Made by a program: the position numbers and the translations under genes. Of a stretch of DNA of 64,000 nucleotides, positions 18,420 through 27,021 are shown in pieces. The stretch's first letter is position 1. Each line of letters begins with the position of its first letter. The notes beneath the pieces were generated by a model that was not told where the DNA came from, did no database searches, and saw nothing but the letters and a program-made list of their open reading frames with translations. This stretch comes from Rhodococcus sp. Z13 (lineage in GTDB: Bacteria; Actinomycetota; Actinomycetes; Mycobacteriales; Mycobacteriaceae), in contig NZ_CP107551.1 in the NCBI RefSeq assembly GCF_025837095.1, positions 3,714,668 through 3,778,667 of the forward strand, read 5' to 3'.

Positions 18420-19169
18420 TCAGACGGTGTAGCCGCCGTCGACGCACAGATTGGCGCCGGTGACGTAGCTGGAGTCGGGGGACGCGACATAGGCGACGAG
18501 ACCGGCGATCTCGGTGGGATCGGCGAAGCGTGCGATCGCATTGAGGTTCATCATCGCGACGGCGGCGGGGCTGTCTGCGGGCGGCGTGAACTGGGTGCGG
18601 GTCGGGCCGGGGCTGACCATGTTCACGGTGATGCCGCGGGGCGCGAGGTCGCGGGCCATGCCCTTGGTCATGCCGATCAGCGCGGCCTTGCTGGCGGCGT
18701 AGATCGAGGAGGTCTGGCGCGGCACGCGGGTGGCGACGGTGCTGCCGATGGAGATGATGCGTCCGCCCTCGGGCAGGACCTCTGCGGCGTCGCGGGCGAG
18801 GCGGTAGGGAGCGGAGACGTTGACCTGCAGCGTCTTCGCGACGTCCTCGTCGGTGACCTGGTCGACGGTCTTGTAGATGCCGATGCCGGCGTTGTTGACC
18901 AGGATGTCGAGCGAGCCGAGGGCCTCGACGGCACGGCCGATGAGGGTGCCGATCCGAGCGTCGTCGAGAGCGTCGAATTCGAGCACGACCGCCTTGCCTC
19001 CGTTCGCGACGATCTCGTCGCGCACGGCCGTGGCCTTGGCCTCGGACTCGGCGTGGGCGTAGGTCAGGGCGACGGTGGCGCCGTCGGAGGCGAGGCGCTT
19101 GGCGATCGCCGCGCCGATGCCCTGGGAGCCTCCGGTGACGAGGGCGTTCTTGCCGGTCAGTGCAGTCAT
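18420..19169 (-). CDS. SDR-family oxidoreductase (3-oxoacyl-ACP reductase-like)
   Basis: A 249-residue classical SDR: ALVTGGSQGIGAAIAKRL at the N-terminus, ILVNNAGIGIY, catalytic 'SIGSTVATRVPRQTSSIYAASK', and 'VNMVSPGPTRTQF'. The C-terminus SSYVTGANLCVDGGYTV is typical. The ATG at 19169 has GGAGAAG about 10 nt upstream; an in-frame extension to 19205 is unlikely. It is the first gene of the seven-gene operon, probably oxidising or reducing an alcohol/carbonyl intermediate. The intergenic region to 19362 is comparatively A+T-rich and holds the divergent promoters. Confidence 0.92.
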   Translation of the reverse strand: MTALTGKNALVTGGSQGIGAAIAKRLASDGATVALTYAHAESEAKATAVRDEIVANGGKAVVLEFDALDDARIGTLIGRAVEALGSLDILVNNAGIGIYKTVDQVTDEDVAKTLQVNVSAPYRLARDAAEVLPEGGRIISIGSTVATRVPRQTSSIYAASKAALIGMTKGMARDLAPRGITVNMVSPGPTRTQFTPPADSPAAVAMMNLNAIARFADPTEIAGLVAYVASPDSSYVTGANLCVDGGYTV

Positions 19170-19349
19170 GTTCGGGTACTTCTCCGTTCTCGCCGACGCC
19201 CACAACGCGTCGGTCGCTCGACATTAGAACCCGGAACGAACTGTCCAGAACATTCACATTTCGGCTGATTTCAACCATTGCAAAACAACGATACTTGTGA
19301 TCTTGGACGGGGTTCTCGGGCGAATTGCGGAAAGCCGTGCGGGAGCGCA

Positions 19350-19355
19350 TATCCT
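19350..19355 (+). promoter_or_regulatory. -10 element TATCCT of a probably leaderless transcript
   Basis: TATCCT ends 6 nt before the ATG at 19362, with no Shine-Dalgarno sequence between them, as expected for a leaderless actinobacterial mRNA. Confidence 0.5.
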
Positions 19356-19361
19356 GCACCC

Positions 19362-21251
19362 ATGCCCGCTACTGTTGCCGTCGTCGGCGCGAGCGTGCGC
19401 GGAACCATCGCCCTCGACCGGATCCGTGCCCGTGCGTCGAAATTTCTGGGAGACAAGAACATCGACGTCGTCGTCGTCGATCCCCACACGCCCGGCGCGG
19501 GGCGGATCTGGCGGGAGGACCAGCCCGCCTCGCTCGTGATGAACACCCTCGCCGCGACCACCACGGTCTTCACCGACGCCGCCTCGCGCGTCCACGATCC
19601 GGCCGATCCGGCCGGCCCGACCGTCTACCAGTGGTGCAGATCACTACGCGGCGAGCAGGATTCCGCGTGGGCGACCCTCGATGATCTTGCTCACCTGCGA
19701 AACGAACGTGAGATCCGCGTCACCGTCCGGGAGGAGGCCGAGCGCCTCCGCCCGTGGGACTACCCCAGCCGCGCGCTGTTCGGCGCGTACCTGTCGTGGG
19801 CGTGGGACCACATCCTCCGGCACATGCCGCCCACGGTGACCGTGCGCCATCTCCCGGCGGAGGTCGTGGACATCACGACCGGTGAGGGGCCGGTCGAACT
19901 GGCCCTGTCCGACGGCGGCCGTCTCGAGGCCGATGCCGTCGTGCTCGCCGTGGGCTGGGGCACCGAGACCGACCGAGACCTGCCCTCGCAGCGGCCGCTG
20001 ACGATCGCCGGTGACAGCCCCATCGACCAGGGCATCGACCGCATCGAACCCGGCGAGACCGTGCTGGTGCGCGGCCTCGGCATGAACTTCTTCGACCTCG
20101 TCTCCCTCGTCACCGAGGGGCGCGGGGGCCGGTTCACCGAGAACGCGGACGGAACCCTCCGGTACGAACCCTCGGGAGCCGAGCCGCGGATCGTCGCCGG
20201 CTCGCGGCGGGGACTGCCCTTCCGCGCGCAGCTGCAGCTGTCCGCTCCCCCGACGCCCGCCGACCTGCGGGCGACCCGCGCCGCGATCGCCGCCGCCCCG
20301 GAACACGAGGTGGTCTTCGCCCGCGACATCCGGCCCGCCCTCGACCTCGATGCGCGTCGTGCCTTCTACACCGCGCTGGCTGCCGACCGCCTCGATCTCG
20401 CGTCCGGTCTGCAGCCGCTGCTCGACGTCCTCGAACCGTCGGACACGGCACCGGCGGACGAGGACATCCGGCGGGCCGACGAGCTCGCCGCCCGCTGCGT
20501 CGGCGATCCGTCGCTGCGGTTCGCACCCGAGTCCCTGCTGAACCCGCTGCCGCCCGTCTCGACATGGAGCGAGTACGAGGGGTGGGCGTACGACTATCTC
20601 TCCGACGACGCGGCGCGCGCCGCCCGGGGCACGACCGATCCGCTGAAGGCGGGCATGGCTGCCTACACGTCGGCGCGACCGCTGCTCGGCGAGGTCGCGG
20701 CCTTCGGGCGCCTGACCCCGGAGTCGTATCTGACCGAGTTCCGTCCGTTCCTGCGGTTCGTGGGCATCGCCGGTGGTGTTCCCCCGCTGTTCCGCGTGCG
20801 TCAGCTGCTGGCGCTGCTCGACGCCGGGATCGTCCGGCTGCTCGGACCGGACTTCACCGTCGAGCGGTCCGGCGACGAGTTCGTCGCCCGCGCGCCCTCC
20901 CTGACCGACGGCGAGACCACCGGCACGGTGCTCGTCGACGCCTACATGCCTGCCCCCGGCATCGCCCCGGGCGGCCTGCTCGGCACGCTCGCCGACTCCG
21001 GTCTCGCCCGCCGCTACACCGTCGGGGACACGACGACCTCGTCGCTGGACGTCGATGCCGCAGCGAACGGGCTGGTGTGCCGCAACGGCACCGCCAGCGA
21101 TGCAGTGTTCTCCCTCGGCATCCCCTCCGAGGACGTGCGGGTGTTCACCATCATCGCGCCCATCCCGAACACCGATTCGGCGGTGCTGCGGGAGGCCGAC
21201 GCCGCGGTGGCGGCGGCGCTGACGCGGGCGGCCGATCGCGTCGCCGTGTGA
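19362..21251 (+). CDS. Large FAD/NAD(P)-binding protein (NAD_binding_9-like)
   Basis: A 629-residue protein with an N-terminal dinucleotide fold (TVAVVGASVRGTIALDRI), 'VVVVDPHTPGAGRIWREDQP' at the end of the second strand, and VVLAVGWGTETDRD and ETVLVRGLGMNFFDLV later. This arrangement matches the FAD-NAD(P)-binding family PF13454, whose members are mostly uncharacterised. The C-terminus (GTASDAVFSLGIPSEDVRVF, then TIIAPIPNTDSAVLREADA) resembles other long actinobacterial members. It is divergent from the operon that ends at 12200 and may use the same substrate or be co-regulated. Confidence 0.82.
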   Translation: MPATVAVVGASVRGTIALDRIRARASKFLGDKNIDVVVVDPHTPGAGRIWREDQPASLVMNTLAATTTVFTDAASRVHDPADPAGPTVYQWCRSLRGEQDSAWATLDDLAHLRNEREIRVTVREEAERLRPWDYPSRALFGAYLSWAWDHILRHMPPTVTVRHLPAEVVDITTGEGPVELALSDGGRLEADAVVLAVGWGTETDRDLPSQRPLTIAGDSPIDQGIDRIEPGETVLVRGLGMNFFDLVSLVTEGRGGRFTENADGTLRYEPSGAEPRIVAGSRRGLPFRAQLQLSAPPTPADLRATRAAIAAAPEHEVVFARDIRPALDLDARRAFYTALAADRLDLASGLQPLLDVLEPSDTAPADEDIRRADELAARCVGDPSLRFAPESLLNPLPPVSTWSEYEGWAYDYLSDDAARAARGTTDPLKAGMAAYTSARPLLGEVAAFGRLTPESYLTEFRPFLRFVGIAGGVPPLFRVRQLLALLDAGIVRLLGPDFTVERSGDEFVARAPSLTDGETTGTVLVDAYMPAPGIAPGGLLGTLADSGLARRYTVGDTTTSSLDVDAAANGLVCRNGTASDAVFSLGIPSEDVRVFTIIAPIPNTDSAVLREADAAVAAALTRAADRVAV

Positions 21252-21349
21252 CGGTCGGCTGCGTCGATGCAGGTGAGGAGTATGAGCGTCGTCACATTTC
21301 CCTTGCGCGCATAATGGCCCCTCGTGTGTCCGTACGAGGAGGCTGCGAC

Positions 21350-21865
21350 GTGAACGACGATCTGTCGGCCTATCGGAAAGACTTCGCCCGCATCGAGCGG
21401 AAGATCGCCGGCGAGTTCCGGGTGGAGCGGCTGCAACGACGCCTCCTGATGGCGTCCGTTCTCGCCCTGGTGGTGTGCATGCTGCTGCCCCAGACCGCGT
21501 CGGCGTGGTCGTGGACCGTGCTGGGCAGTTGGTTCGGCGGCGACGCCCCTGTGGGCGTGCTGCTGCGCATCTTCACGAGCCTGGCGCTGCTGTTCGGGGT
21601 GGGGGTCTCCACCCTGGCGTTGCGGCTGCGCCGGTGGCGGCTCGCCTCCCTCGCGATGTTCGGCTGCGGCCTGTCGACCTTCTTCGGTCTGCTCGGCTAC
21701 TGGTCGCAGGCCGGGATGATCACCGACGCACCCCACCGGCCGACCCTCGTGGTGATCGTGGAGTGGCTGCTGATGATCGCGCTGACCCTGCAGTGGATCG
21801 CGATCGTGATCAGCCGCTCCCCCACCGACGTGCCGCCGCGGCCGCACCCGGTCCGTATCCCCTGA
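21350..21865 (+). CDS. Four-helix membrane protein, paralogue of 27022-27537
   Basis: A 171-residue protein with a conserved cytoplasmic N-terminus (NDDLSAYRKDFARIERKIAGE) and about four membrane segments (around LLMASVLALVVCMLLPQ, RIFTSLALLFGVGVST, LASLAMFGCGLSTFFGLLG, VIVEWLLMIALTLQWIAIV). The GTG at 21350 is chosen because AGGAGG at 21337-21342 lies 7 nt upstream. A CATAAT hexamer (21311-21316) may be its -10 element. It shares the DDLSxYRxDxxRIE start, the FGLLGYWSQAG-type motif and exactly the same length with the protein encoded at 27022. The family is conserved in related genera; function unknown. Confidence 0.82.
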   Translation: MNDDLSAYRKDFARIERKIAGEFRVERLQRRLLMASVLALVVCMLLPQTASAWSWTVLGSWFGGDAPVGVLLRIFTSLALLFGVGVSTLALRLRRWRLASLAMFGCGLSTFFGLLGYWSQAGMITDAPHRPTLVVIVEWLLMIALTLQWIAIVISRSPTDVPPRPHPVRIP

Positions 21866-21868
21866 CGC

Positions 21869-21902
21869 CGTCTCTCCGACGCTGCTGCGTCACCGGGAGA
21901 CG
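21869..21902. terminator. Imperfect nested hairpin between convergent genes
   Basis: CGTCTC (21869-21874) pairs with GAGACG (21897-21902), with an inner GACGC/GCGTC pairing. It sits between the convergent ends at 21865 and 21890 and overlaps the last codons of the minus-strand SDR gene. Confidence 0.35.
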
Positions 21903-22690
21903 AGCGATCCCATCTTCTTCGCCACCAGCTCGATGGAGCGTCGCGGCAGCAGCCGTGCCAGCAGGTCGAGCATCGTGGCGTCCTTCCCGATGCACACCCG
22001 GAAGGTGCCCTTCTCGATCGCGTCGACGATCCGGTAGGCCGCCGTCGCCGACGAGGTGATGTTCGCGGCGGCGTCGGTGTCGCGGCCGGGGATCGATGCC
22101 CCGGAGTTCTCGGCGATGCCCGTGCGGACGGCGCCGGGGAAGACCAGGGTCACCGCGACGTTCGTCGTGCGCAGTTCGGCGTAGAGGCCCTCGGTGAGCA
22201 GTTTGACCGCAGCCTTGCTCGCCCCGTAGACGGACTGCCCGGGCACCGGCACGAACGCGCCCATGCTGGACACGTTGAGCAGGCTCGCCTCGGGCCGGCC
22301 CAACAGAACGGGCAGGAAGGCCTTGCACATGTGCACGACGCCCCAGTAGTTGACGTCGAGGACCTTCGTCATCTCCTCGTACGACAGCTCGGCGAAGGGC
22401 ACGAACTTCTGGATGATGCCGGCGACATTGGCGACGCCGTCCACCTGCCCGTGCGCTGTGGTCACCTCGTCGACGAGTGTTTCGACGGCCCCACGGTCGG
22501 AGACGTCGACGGTGTGGGAGGTGAGCCGGTCCACGTAGGCGGCGGCCAGCGCGCGTGTGCCGTCGAGCCCGTCGGCCCGGAGATCGACGGCGGCGACCCG
22601 CGCTCCCCGGGCGAGCAGTTCGAGCACGACGTCGCGCCCGATACCGTTGCCGCCGCCGGTGACGACGAAGACCTTGTCCCGGATCTGCAT
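21890..22690 (-). CDS. SDR-family NAD(P)-dependent oxidoreductase
   Basis: A 266-residue classical SDR. The cofactor motif is VFVVTGGGNGIGRDVVLEL, the structural motif VANVAGI replaces the usual NNAG, and the active site is SSMGAFVPVPGQSVYGASK. 'LVFPGAVRTGIAENSGAS' follows. The basic, hydrophobic C-terminus (MLDLLARLLPRRSIELVAKK) resembles SDRs that act on lipids or fatty aldehydes in actinobacteria. The substrate is not predictable. It is monocistronic. Confidence 0.92.
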   Translation of the reverse strand: MQIRDKVFVVTGGGNGIGRDVVLELLARGARVAAVDLRADGLDGTRALAAAYVDRLTSHTVDVSDRGAVETLVDEVTTAHGQVDGVANVAGIIQKFVPFAELSYEEMTKVLDVNYWGVVHMCKAFLPVLLGRPEASLLNVSSMGAFVPVPGQSVYGASKAAVKLLTEGLYAELRTTNVAVTLVFPGAVRTGIAENSGASIPGRDTDAAANITSSATAAYRIVDAIEKGTFRVCIGKDATMLDLLARLLPRRSIELVAKKMGSLVSR

Positions 22691-22820
22691 GCTGTCTCCT
22701 CACATCGCTGCCCCCCCCACAGTGAATCCGCTCCGGGACGACATCGCCACCCCGACGTGTGCCGGGGTGCGCCGGTGGGTACCCGTCGGGGCACGCATCG
22801 GGCCGGACACGGAGGTGGAC

Positions 22821-22958
22821 ATGGGCACGTCGAAGAAGGAGAACGAGGAGGTCCGCAAGGACCCGCCAGGCCCCGTTGACCATGGTCGCGACGGTGGGAT
22901 GGCCACCCGGGAGAACGCCCCCGAGGTGGTCGAGCGGTCGGACGACGAGAAGAAGTGA
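22821..22958 (+). CDS. Small highly charged protein (45 aa)
   Basis: A short open frame with a strong GGAGG (22811-22815) 5 nt before an ATG. The product, MGTSKKENEEVRKDPPGPVD then HGRDGGMATRENAPEVVERS and DDEKK, has no Cys, no aromatic residues and nearly half charged residues, so it is probably disordered in solution. It is followed by a perfect hairpin, which supports a real transcription unit. No function can be assigned; similar small hydrophilic proteins in actinobacteria are often stress-linked. Confidence 0.6.
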   Translation: MGTSKKENEEVRKDPPGPVDHGRDGGMATRENAPEVVERSDDEKK

Positions 22959-22977
22959 GCCGGCGACGGTCCGCCCG

Positions 22978-23025
22978 CCGAAACGAGGTTCGCCCGTGCT
23001 GCAGCAGGGGCGAACCTCGTTTCGG
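22978..23025. terminator. 18-bp stem bidirectional terminator
   Basis: CCGAAACGAGGTTCGCCC (22978-22995) is followed after a 12-nt loop by its exact reverse complement (23008-23025). It lies between the convergent ends of the small gene (22958) and the secreted-protein gene (23047). Confidence 0.8.
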
Positions 23026-23046
23026 TGCGTCAGGACACCGGTCGCG

Positions 23047-24297
23047 TCAGTCGATCGTCACGGTGATCGACGACAGCGCACTGCCGAGGATCTGCGGGAT
23101 GTTGTTGATCGGCCGATGGGTCTCGAACTGCACCTCGTAGGGCACGCGCAGGAGGGCCTCGAGCGTCGGCCAGTCGTGTTCGACGGTGTACCGGTACTTC
23201 GGCAGCAGTTCGGTGGTGATGTAGTCCCAGCGGTCGTCGAACACCGACCAGTCCCAGGACGGCAGCGGCGTGGTCAGCGTCGCCGCGCGCCCGTCGGGCA
23301 GGACACCGCTCACCCGGATCGGCTTGTAGTTCCGGGGATACACCACTCCGGCGACCGAGGGTGATCCGGCGAGGGTGGTCGCGTAGGTGAGGGCCTTGCC
23401 GATGCCGTCGCGGTAGTTGCGGGCCTCGTCCCACATCGCGCCGACCACGGTGTACTGCTCGCGGCGCAGCAGCGCGGCGTTCCCGGCTGCGACCCGGTCG
23501 GGTTCGCCGGAGGCGATGTCGTACCAGGCCTGCAGGACGGCGTCGTCGATGAGCCCGGCGGCGTGGAATTCCTCGATGGCACCGAGCCCTTCGTGCACGT
23601 ACATGTAGTGCAGGGGCATGAGGTCGGAGAAGATCGCCTTCTGCATCGCGAGGATCCGCCGGATGTACCAGCGCAGGTCCTCGGTGGTGATCTCCGCGCC
23701 GTGGTCGGCGAGTTCCCGCAGTCCCTCGGGGAGCTGCCCGACGGCCTCGGGCCCGAAGGCCGATTCGACGGCGCCGATGATCGCGCGGGCGTTCTCCTGC
23801 AGTCCCGGCAGGTCGTAGATGTCGGTGGCGAGTTCGAAATCAGCGACGCCGCCGCCGAAGTCGGCTCCGACCTGCCCTCCCATGCCGGCCCACTGCAGTT
23901 CGCGGCGGGCGAGCTGGAAGTCCTCGTAGTAGCGGTACGAACGGATGAGATTGTCGCGGTTGGCCGCCACCGTGGTGTTCGGATTCCAGGAGGCGAGGGC
24001 GATGCCCGCCTCCGTGGTGGCCTGCGCGAGCCGGTACTGCGCGAGCAGCGCCGCGTAGTCGGTGGCCGGCCGCCCGGAGGCGCGGGCCCGATCGACGAGC
24101 ACCCCGAGTTCGGCCGGGTCGGTGGGCAACTCCGGATGCACGCCACCGATGTCGGTCGCGAACCGATTGTCGAGCGGCAGGTTCAGATACGGCTCGCTCC
24201 CCTCGGCGTGGGCCGGTGCGAGAACCACCGTCGCGGAGACCACGACGGGCACGACCGCGGCGGCGGCACGCGCGAGCAGACGGGAGGCAGACGACAC
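23047..24297 (-). CDS. Secreted protein of unknown function
   Basis: A 416-residue protein with a signal peptide (RLLARAAAAVVPVVVSATVV ending at APAHA-EGS). The mature part is helical and rich in Trp, Tyr and charged residues (SYRYYEDFQLARRELQWAGM, LRWYIRRILAMQKAIFSDL). I do not recognise a catalytic motif. The GTG at 24297 gives a clean signal peptide; the longer frame upstream overlaps the lipase-like gene out of phase. It lies 25 bp downstream of the lipase-like gene, so the two are probably one operon and both exported. Confidence 0.75.
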   Translation of the reverse strand: MSSASRLLARAAAAVVPVVVSATVVLAPAHAEGSEPYLNLPLDNRFATDIGGVHPELPTDPAELGVLVDRARASGRPATDYAALLAQYRLAQATTEAGIALASWNPNTTVAANRDNLIRSYRYYEDFQLARRELQWAGMGGQVGADFGGGVADFELATDIYDLPGLQENARAIIGAVESAFGPEAVGQLPEGLRELADHGAEITTEDLRWYIRRILAMQKAIFSDLMPLHYMYVHEGLGAIEEFHAAGLIDDAVLQAWYDIASGEPDRVAAGNAALLRREQYTVVGAMWDEARNYRDGIGKALTYATTLAGSPSVAGVVYPRNYKPIRVSGVLPDGRAATLTTPLPSWDWSVFDDRWDYITTELLPKYRYTVEHDWPTLEALLRVPYEVQFETHRPINNIPQILGSALSSITVTID

Positions 24298-24322
24298 GGT
24301 TTCTCCCCGGGTGAAAGGTGTG

Positions 24323-25681
24323 TCAGGACAGTTCGTTCGAGAGCCAGTCGATCGTCTGCATGCCGAACAGGTCGGTGCCCCAGCGGTAGAGGTTCGTGAC
24401 CATGAGCAGCATGTTGCAGTCGGTCGGCCGGTACAGCACCTCGGTGCCCCGCGAGCGGTAGGTCTCGGCGAGATCCCGGGAGTCCTGGGCGGGAACCAGC
24501 GACATGAACGAGTCGTCGGCGCCGCACGAGGTGATGAGGACATTCGAGTCGGGTGTGCCGGTCACGCCGAGCCGGTTGTCGTCGTAGACGTGCTGGAAGT
24601 CGGCGATGTCGGCGGGGTTCTCCCCCGACGTGAACAAGGTTTCGAGCGGCAGGAAGGGGGTGAGGAAGTAGTTGTTCTGGCAGGTGCCGCGCCACGCGTC
24701 GGCGAGGGCCTTCCCGGCGGGGTTGAGCTTCTCGTCGATCCTCATCTCGGGATACTGCGGTTCGAGCCCGAGCAGGGTGGCGAAGGCGAAGCCGGAGCCG
24801 ATGCTCCCGGCGGCGGTGCGCATGAAGTTGCGCTGATCGACGACCATGCCTTCGAGGACGGTGGCGCGGATGTCGAGTTCGGGTGCATAGGTGGGGGCGA
24901 GCTCGGCGGCGAAGGCACCACCGACACCGCCGCCGGCGATGCCGAAGATGCCGATCGGCGGCGCTTCCCCGAGGCCCGCCTCGTCGACGTCGAGTGCCGC
25001 ACGGACCCCGTTGAGCAGTGCCTTGCCGGCGTACTTACCGGCGAACACGCCGTGCGGAGCGGGGTCGGCGTCGTTGCCGACGTCGGAGATCACGGTGGCC
25101 ATGCCCTCACCCCACATGAGGGCGAGCGGGCCGAGCGCCGACCACGCCGAGGCGTCGCCGAGAGCACCGCCGGACCACTGCGAGGAAGGATGGCAGCGGG
25201 GGCCGACGCTGTCGTTGGCCTCCTGGTAGGCGACCACCGGACGGGTGGCGTTGTCGCGTCCGTCCTCCGGGATCATCAGCACGCCGGTGCTGATGTCGCG
25301 GCTGCCGTCGAGGTTCTCGGTGACGTACATGATCTTCCAGGCCGACACGTCGCCCGGTTTGACGCCGGTGAACATGACGTCGAACTTCTTGGCCTTCAGC
25401 AGGGTTCCGGGAGCCTCGTCGCCGCGCAGTGGAGGCTCGTCGTAGAACGGGTCGTGGCCGAACGCGCCCTCCATGAACTCCTCGGGGCTCGCGAGGGTCG
25501 CGGTTCCCAGGGCGCCGAGGACGTAGCCGTTGAAGATCTCGTCGGGCATCGGCGTGTCGATGGGAACCTCGTCGACGGGCTGGGCTGCGGCGGGTGCGCC
25601 GAAACCGAGCAGGGCGACGGCCGTGAGCACGGCAGGAAACCAGGTGCGGGCACCACGGGAACGACGCGTCGTGCGAGCCAC
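24323..25681 (-). CDS. Secretory-lipase-family protein lacking the catalytic Ser and His (probable pseudoenzyme)
   Basis: A 452-residue exported protein (signal peptide up to PAAAQPVDE) with the layout of the LIP family of secretory lipases (PF03583): 'DVSAWKIMYVTENLDGSRDI' with 'TGVLMIPEDG' early, 'GMATVISDVGNDADPAPHG', the nucleophile-elbow region IGIFGIAGGGVGGAFAAELA, and LITSCGADDSFM near the acid residue. The family elbow is GYSxGG; here it reads GIAGGG, so the nucleophile is Ala249 (codon 24935-24937). The C-terminal segment that carries the catalytic His (family GDH) reads TDCNMLL with no His. The fold is intact and full length, suggesting a non-catalytic or binding role. The GTG at 25681 has GAGGGGG 6 nt upstream. 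Confidence 0.85.
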   Translation of the reverse strand: MARTTRRSRGARTWFPAVLTAVALLGFGAPAAAQPVDEVPIDTPMPDEIFNGYVLGALGTATLASPEEFMEGAFGHDPFYDEPPLRGDEAPGTLLKAKKFDVMFTGVKPGDVSAWKIMYVTENLDGSRDISTGVLMIPEDGRDNATRPVVAYQEANDSVGPRCHPSSQWSGGALGDASAWSALGPLALMWGEGMATVISDVGNDADPAPHGVFAGKYAGKALLNGVRAALDVDEAGLGEAPPIGIFGIAGGGVGGAFAAELAPTYAPELDIRATVLEGMVVDQRNFMRTAAGSIGSGFAFATLLGLEPQYPEMRIDEKLNPAGKALADAWRGTCQNNYFLTPFLPLETLFTSGENPADIADFQHVYDDNRLGVTGTPDSNVLITSCGADDSFMSLVPAQDSRDLAETYRSRGTEVLYRPTDCNMLLMVTNLYRWGTDLFGMQTIDWLSNELS

Positions 25682-25769
25682 TGAAACCCCCTCGGTCGGT
25701 GTTGTGATCCCCGACACCATAGTCGACGGACAGGTGATCCGGACAGACCGGTCTCGTCCGTTCGGGCAG

Positions 25770-26192
25770 CTACGGGCGGTGTTCCACCGTGGTCATGTGG
25801 GTGAAGCCCAGGCGGACCAGCTCCCGCAGCACGTCGAGGTCGACGTGCTCCAGGCGCGTGACGTACAGGCAGGCGGCGCCGCGTTTGTGCGGGCCGAGGG
25901 CAGCGAGGAGGTCCTCGGCGGCGGGCGCGATCGTCAGTCCGTAGAGCGCGAGGTTCGTCTTGCGGGGCGAGAAACCCACGGCGAGGGAGTCGCCCTCGCG
26001 GCCGCTGTCGTACCGGTAGTGGTACCGCCCGAAACCGACCATCGACGGCCCCCACATCACGGCGTTCTCGCCGGTGACCTCGTGCATCAGGTCGTGCAGG
26101 GTCCATCCGTCGGCGCGTCGCACCGGGTGCTCGACGGCGTCGAGGAAGTCCGGTACGGGACGGTCGGTGGGCTGGGTCTTGTTCTCGGCCAT
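25770..26192 (-). CDS. DUF1801-family protein
   Basis: A 140-residue small cytoplasmic protein matching DUF1801 (YdhG/YjhX-like): VPDFLDAVEHPVRRADGWTL, 'HDLMHEVTGENAVMWGPSMV', 'GFGRYHYRYDSGREGDSLAV', 'FSPRKTNLALYGL'. The GPSMVGFG/YHYRYDSGREGD core is characteristic. Structures show an SufE/iron-chaperone-like fold, but the biochemical role is unknown. It stands alone, between the lipase-like gene promoter and the HAD gene. Confidence 0.9.
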   Translation of the reverse strand: MAENKTQPTDRPVPDFLDAVEHPVRRADGWTLHDLMHEVTGENAVMWGPSMVGFGRYHYRYDSGREGDSLAVGFSPRKTNLALYGLTIAPAAEDLLAALGPHKRGAACLYVTRLEHVDLDVLRELVRLGFTHMTTVEHRP

Positions 26193-26229
26193 GCCGGGCA
26201 GTCTTCCCGCCCGGACCGACATCCGCCTG

Positions 26230-26919
26230 TCACGGCACGGCCCGCAGGTCGTCGATGCGGTGGTCGAACCCGCCGTCGGGGGCGACGACGGCGTCCTCGA
26301 GACGGCCGTTCTCGAGCGGCCGGTCCACGAACACGGTGTGCAGCCCCACCTCCCGGGCGGCCTCCAGGTCATAGGGGTGGGAGGCGACCATCGCGGCGCG
26401 GGACGGGTCGACGCCGAGGAAGCGGCAGGCGCGTTCGTAGACGACGGGTGCGGGTTTGAACGCCCCGAACAGTTCGGCGGTGAAGATCGCGTCGGCCTCG
26501 AGGTCCTGTTCCTTGAACAACCGCACCATGGTGGACATGTCGGTGTTCGACAGCGGTGCGACCAGCGCACGAGCACGCAGGGCCTTCAGACCGGGCCGCA
26601 CGTCCGGCCACGGTTCGAGGCGCTGCCAGGCACGGGCCACCTCGACGCGGGTCTCCGGCGGCAGGTCGATGCCGAATTGCTCGCAGACGTCGCCGAGGCC
26701 GTCGACGTAGGCGTCCTGCAGGCGGTACCACTGCTCCACCGACTGCTCGAGCCGGAGGACGCGCTCGTAGTAGTCGCGGCGCCACGCGCGGGTCATGTCG
26801 CCGGCGGTGGCCGGGTCGGTGCCGGGGCCGAGGGCGTCGGCCAAGGCGCGGGAGACCGGTGTGAAGAAGTCCGTGAGGGTGCCCTGGACGTCGAACAGGT
26901 AGGCGTCGTAGCGGCTCAT
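26230..26919 (-). CDS. HAD-superfamily hydrolase, L-2-haloacid dehalogenase type
   Basis: A 229-residue HAD protein. Motif I is YLFDVQGTLTDFF with the nucleophilic Asp; motif II is VAPLSNTDMSTM; motif III carries Lys in LFGAFKPAPVVYERA; motif IV is MVASHPYDLEAAREVG, close to the VAxHxWDLxGA of haloacid dehalogenases. The helical cap is between motifs I and II. Members of this group dehalogenate 2-haloacids or hydrolyse phosphates; the substrate is not predictable here. The start at 26919 is the only reasonable ATG near motif I. Confidence 0.9.
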   Translation of the reverse strand: MSRYDAYLFDVQGTLTDFFTPVSRALADALGPGTDPATAGDMTRAWRRDYYERVLRLEQSVEQWYRLQDAYVDGLGDVCEQFGIDLPPETRVEVARAWQRLEPWPDVRPGLKALRARALVAPLSNTDMSTMVRLFKEQDLEADAIFTAELFGAFKPAPVVYERACRFLGVDPSRAAMVASHPYDLEAAREVGLHTVFVDRPLENGRLEDAVVAPDGGFDHRIDDLRAVP

Positions 26920-27021
26920 GCCGGCCGGGTACCCCCGCGGGCGGCTGCGCGAATCGCCCTCGAGGCCCTCCCGCGACTCGCATACTGGGTCCGAGGCGTC
27001 GTCGCGCTGCCGGGGGTACTC

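Noticed and set aside
26074-27021. N-terminal extension of the membrane protein starting at 27022
   Set aside because: It is antisense to the HAD gene and the ATG at 27022 gives the length of its paralogue.
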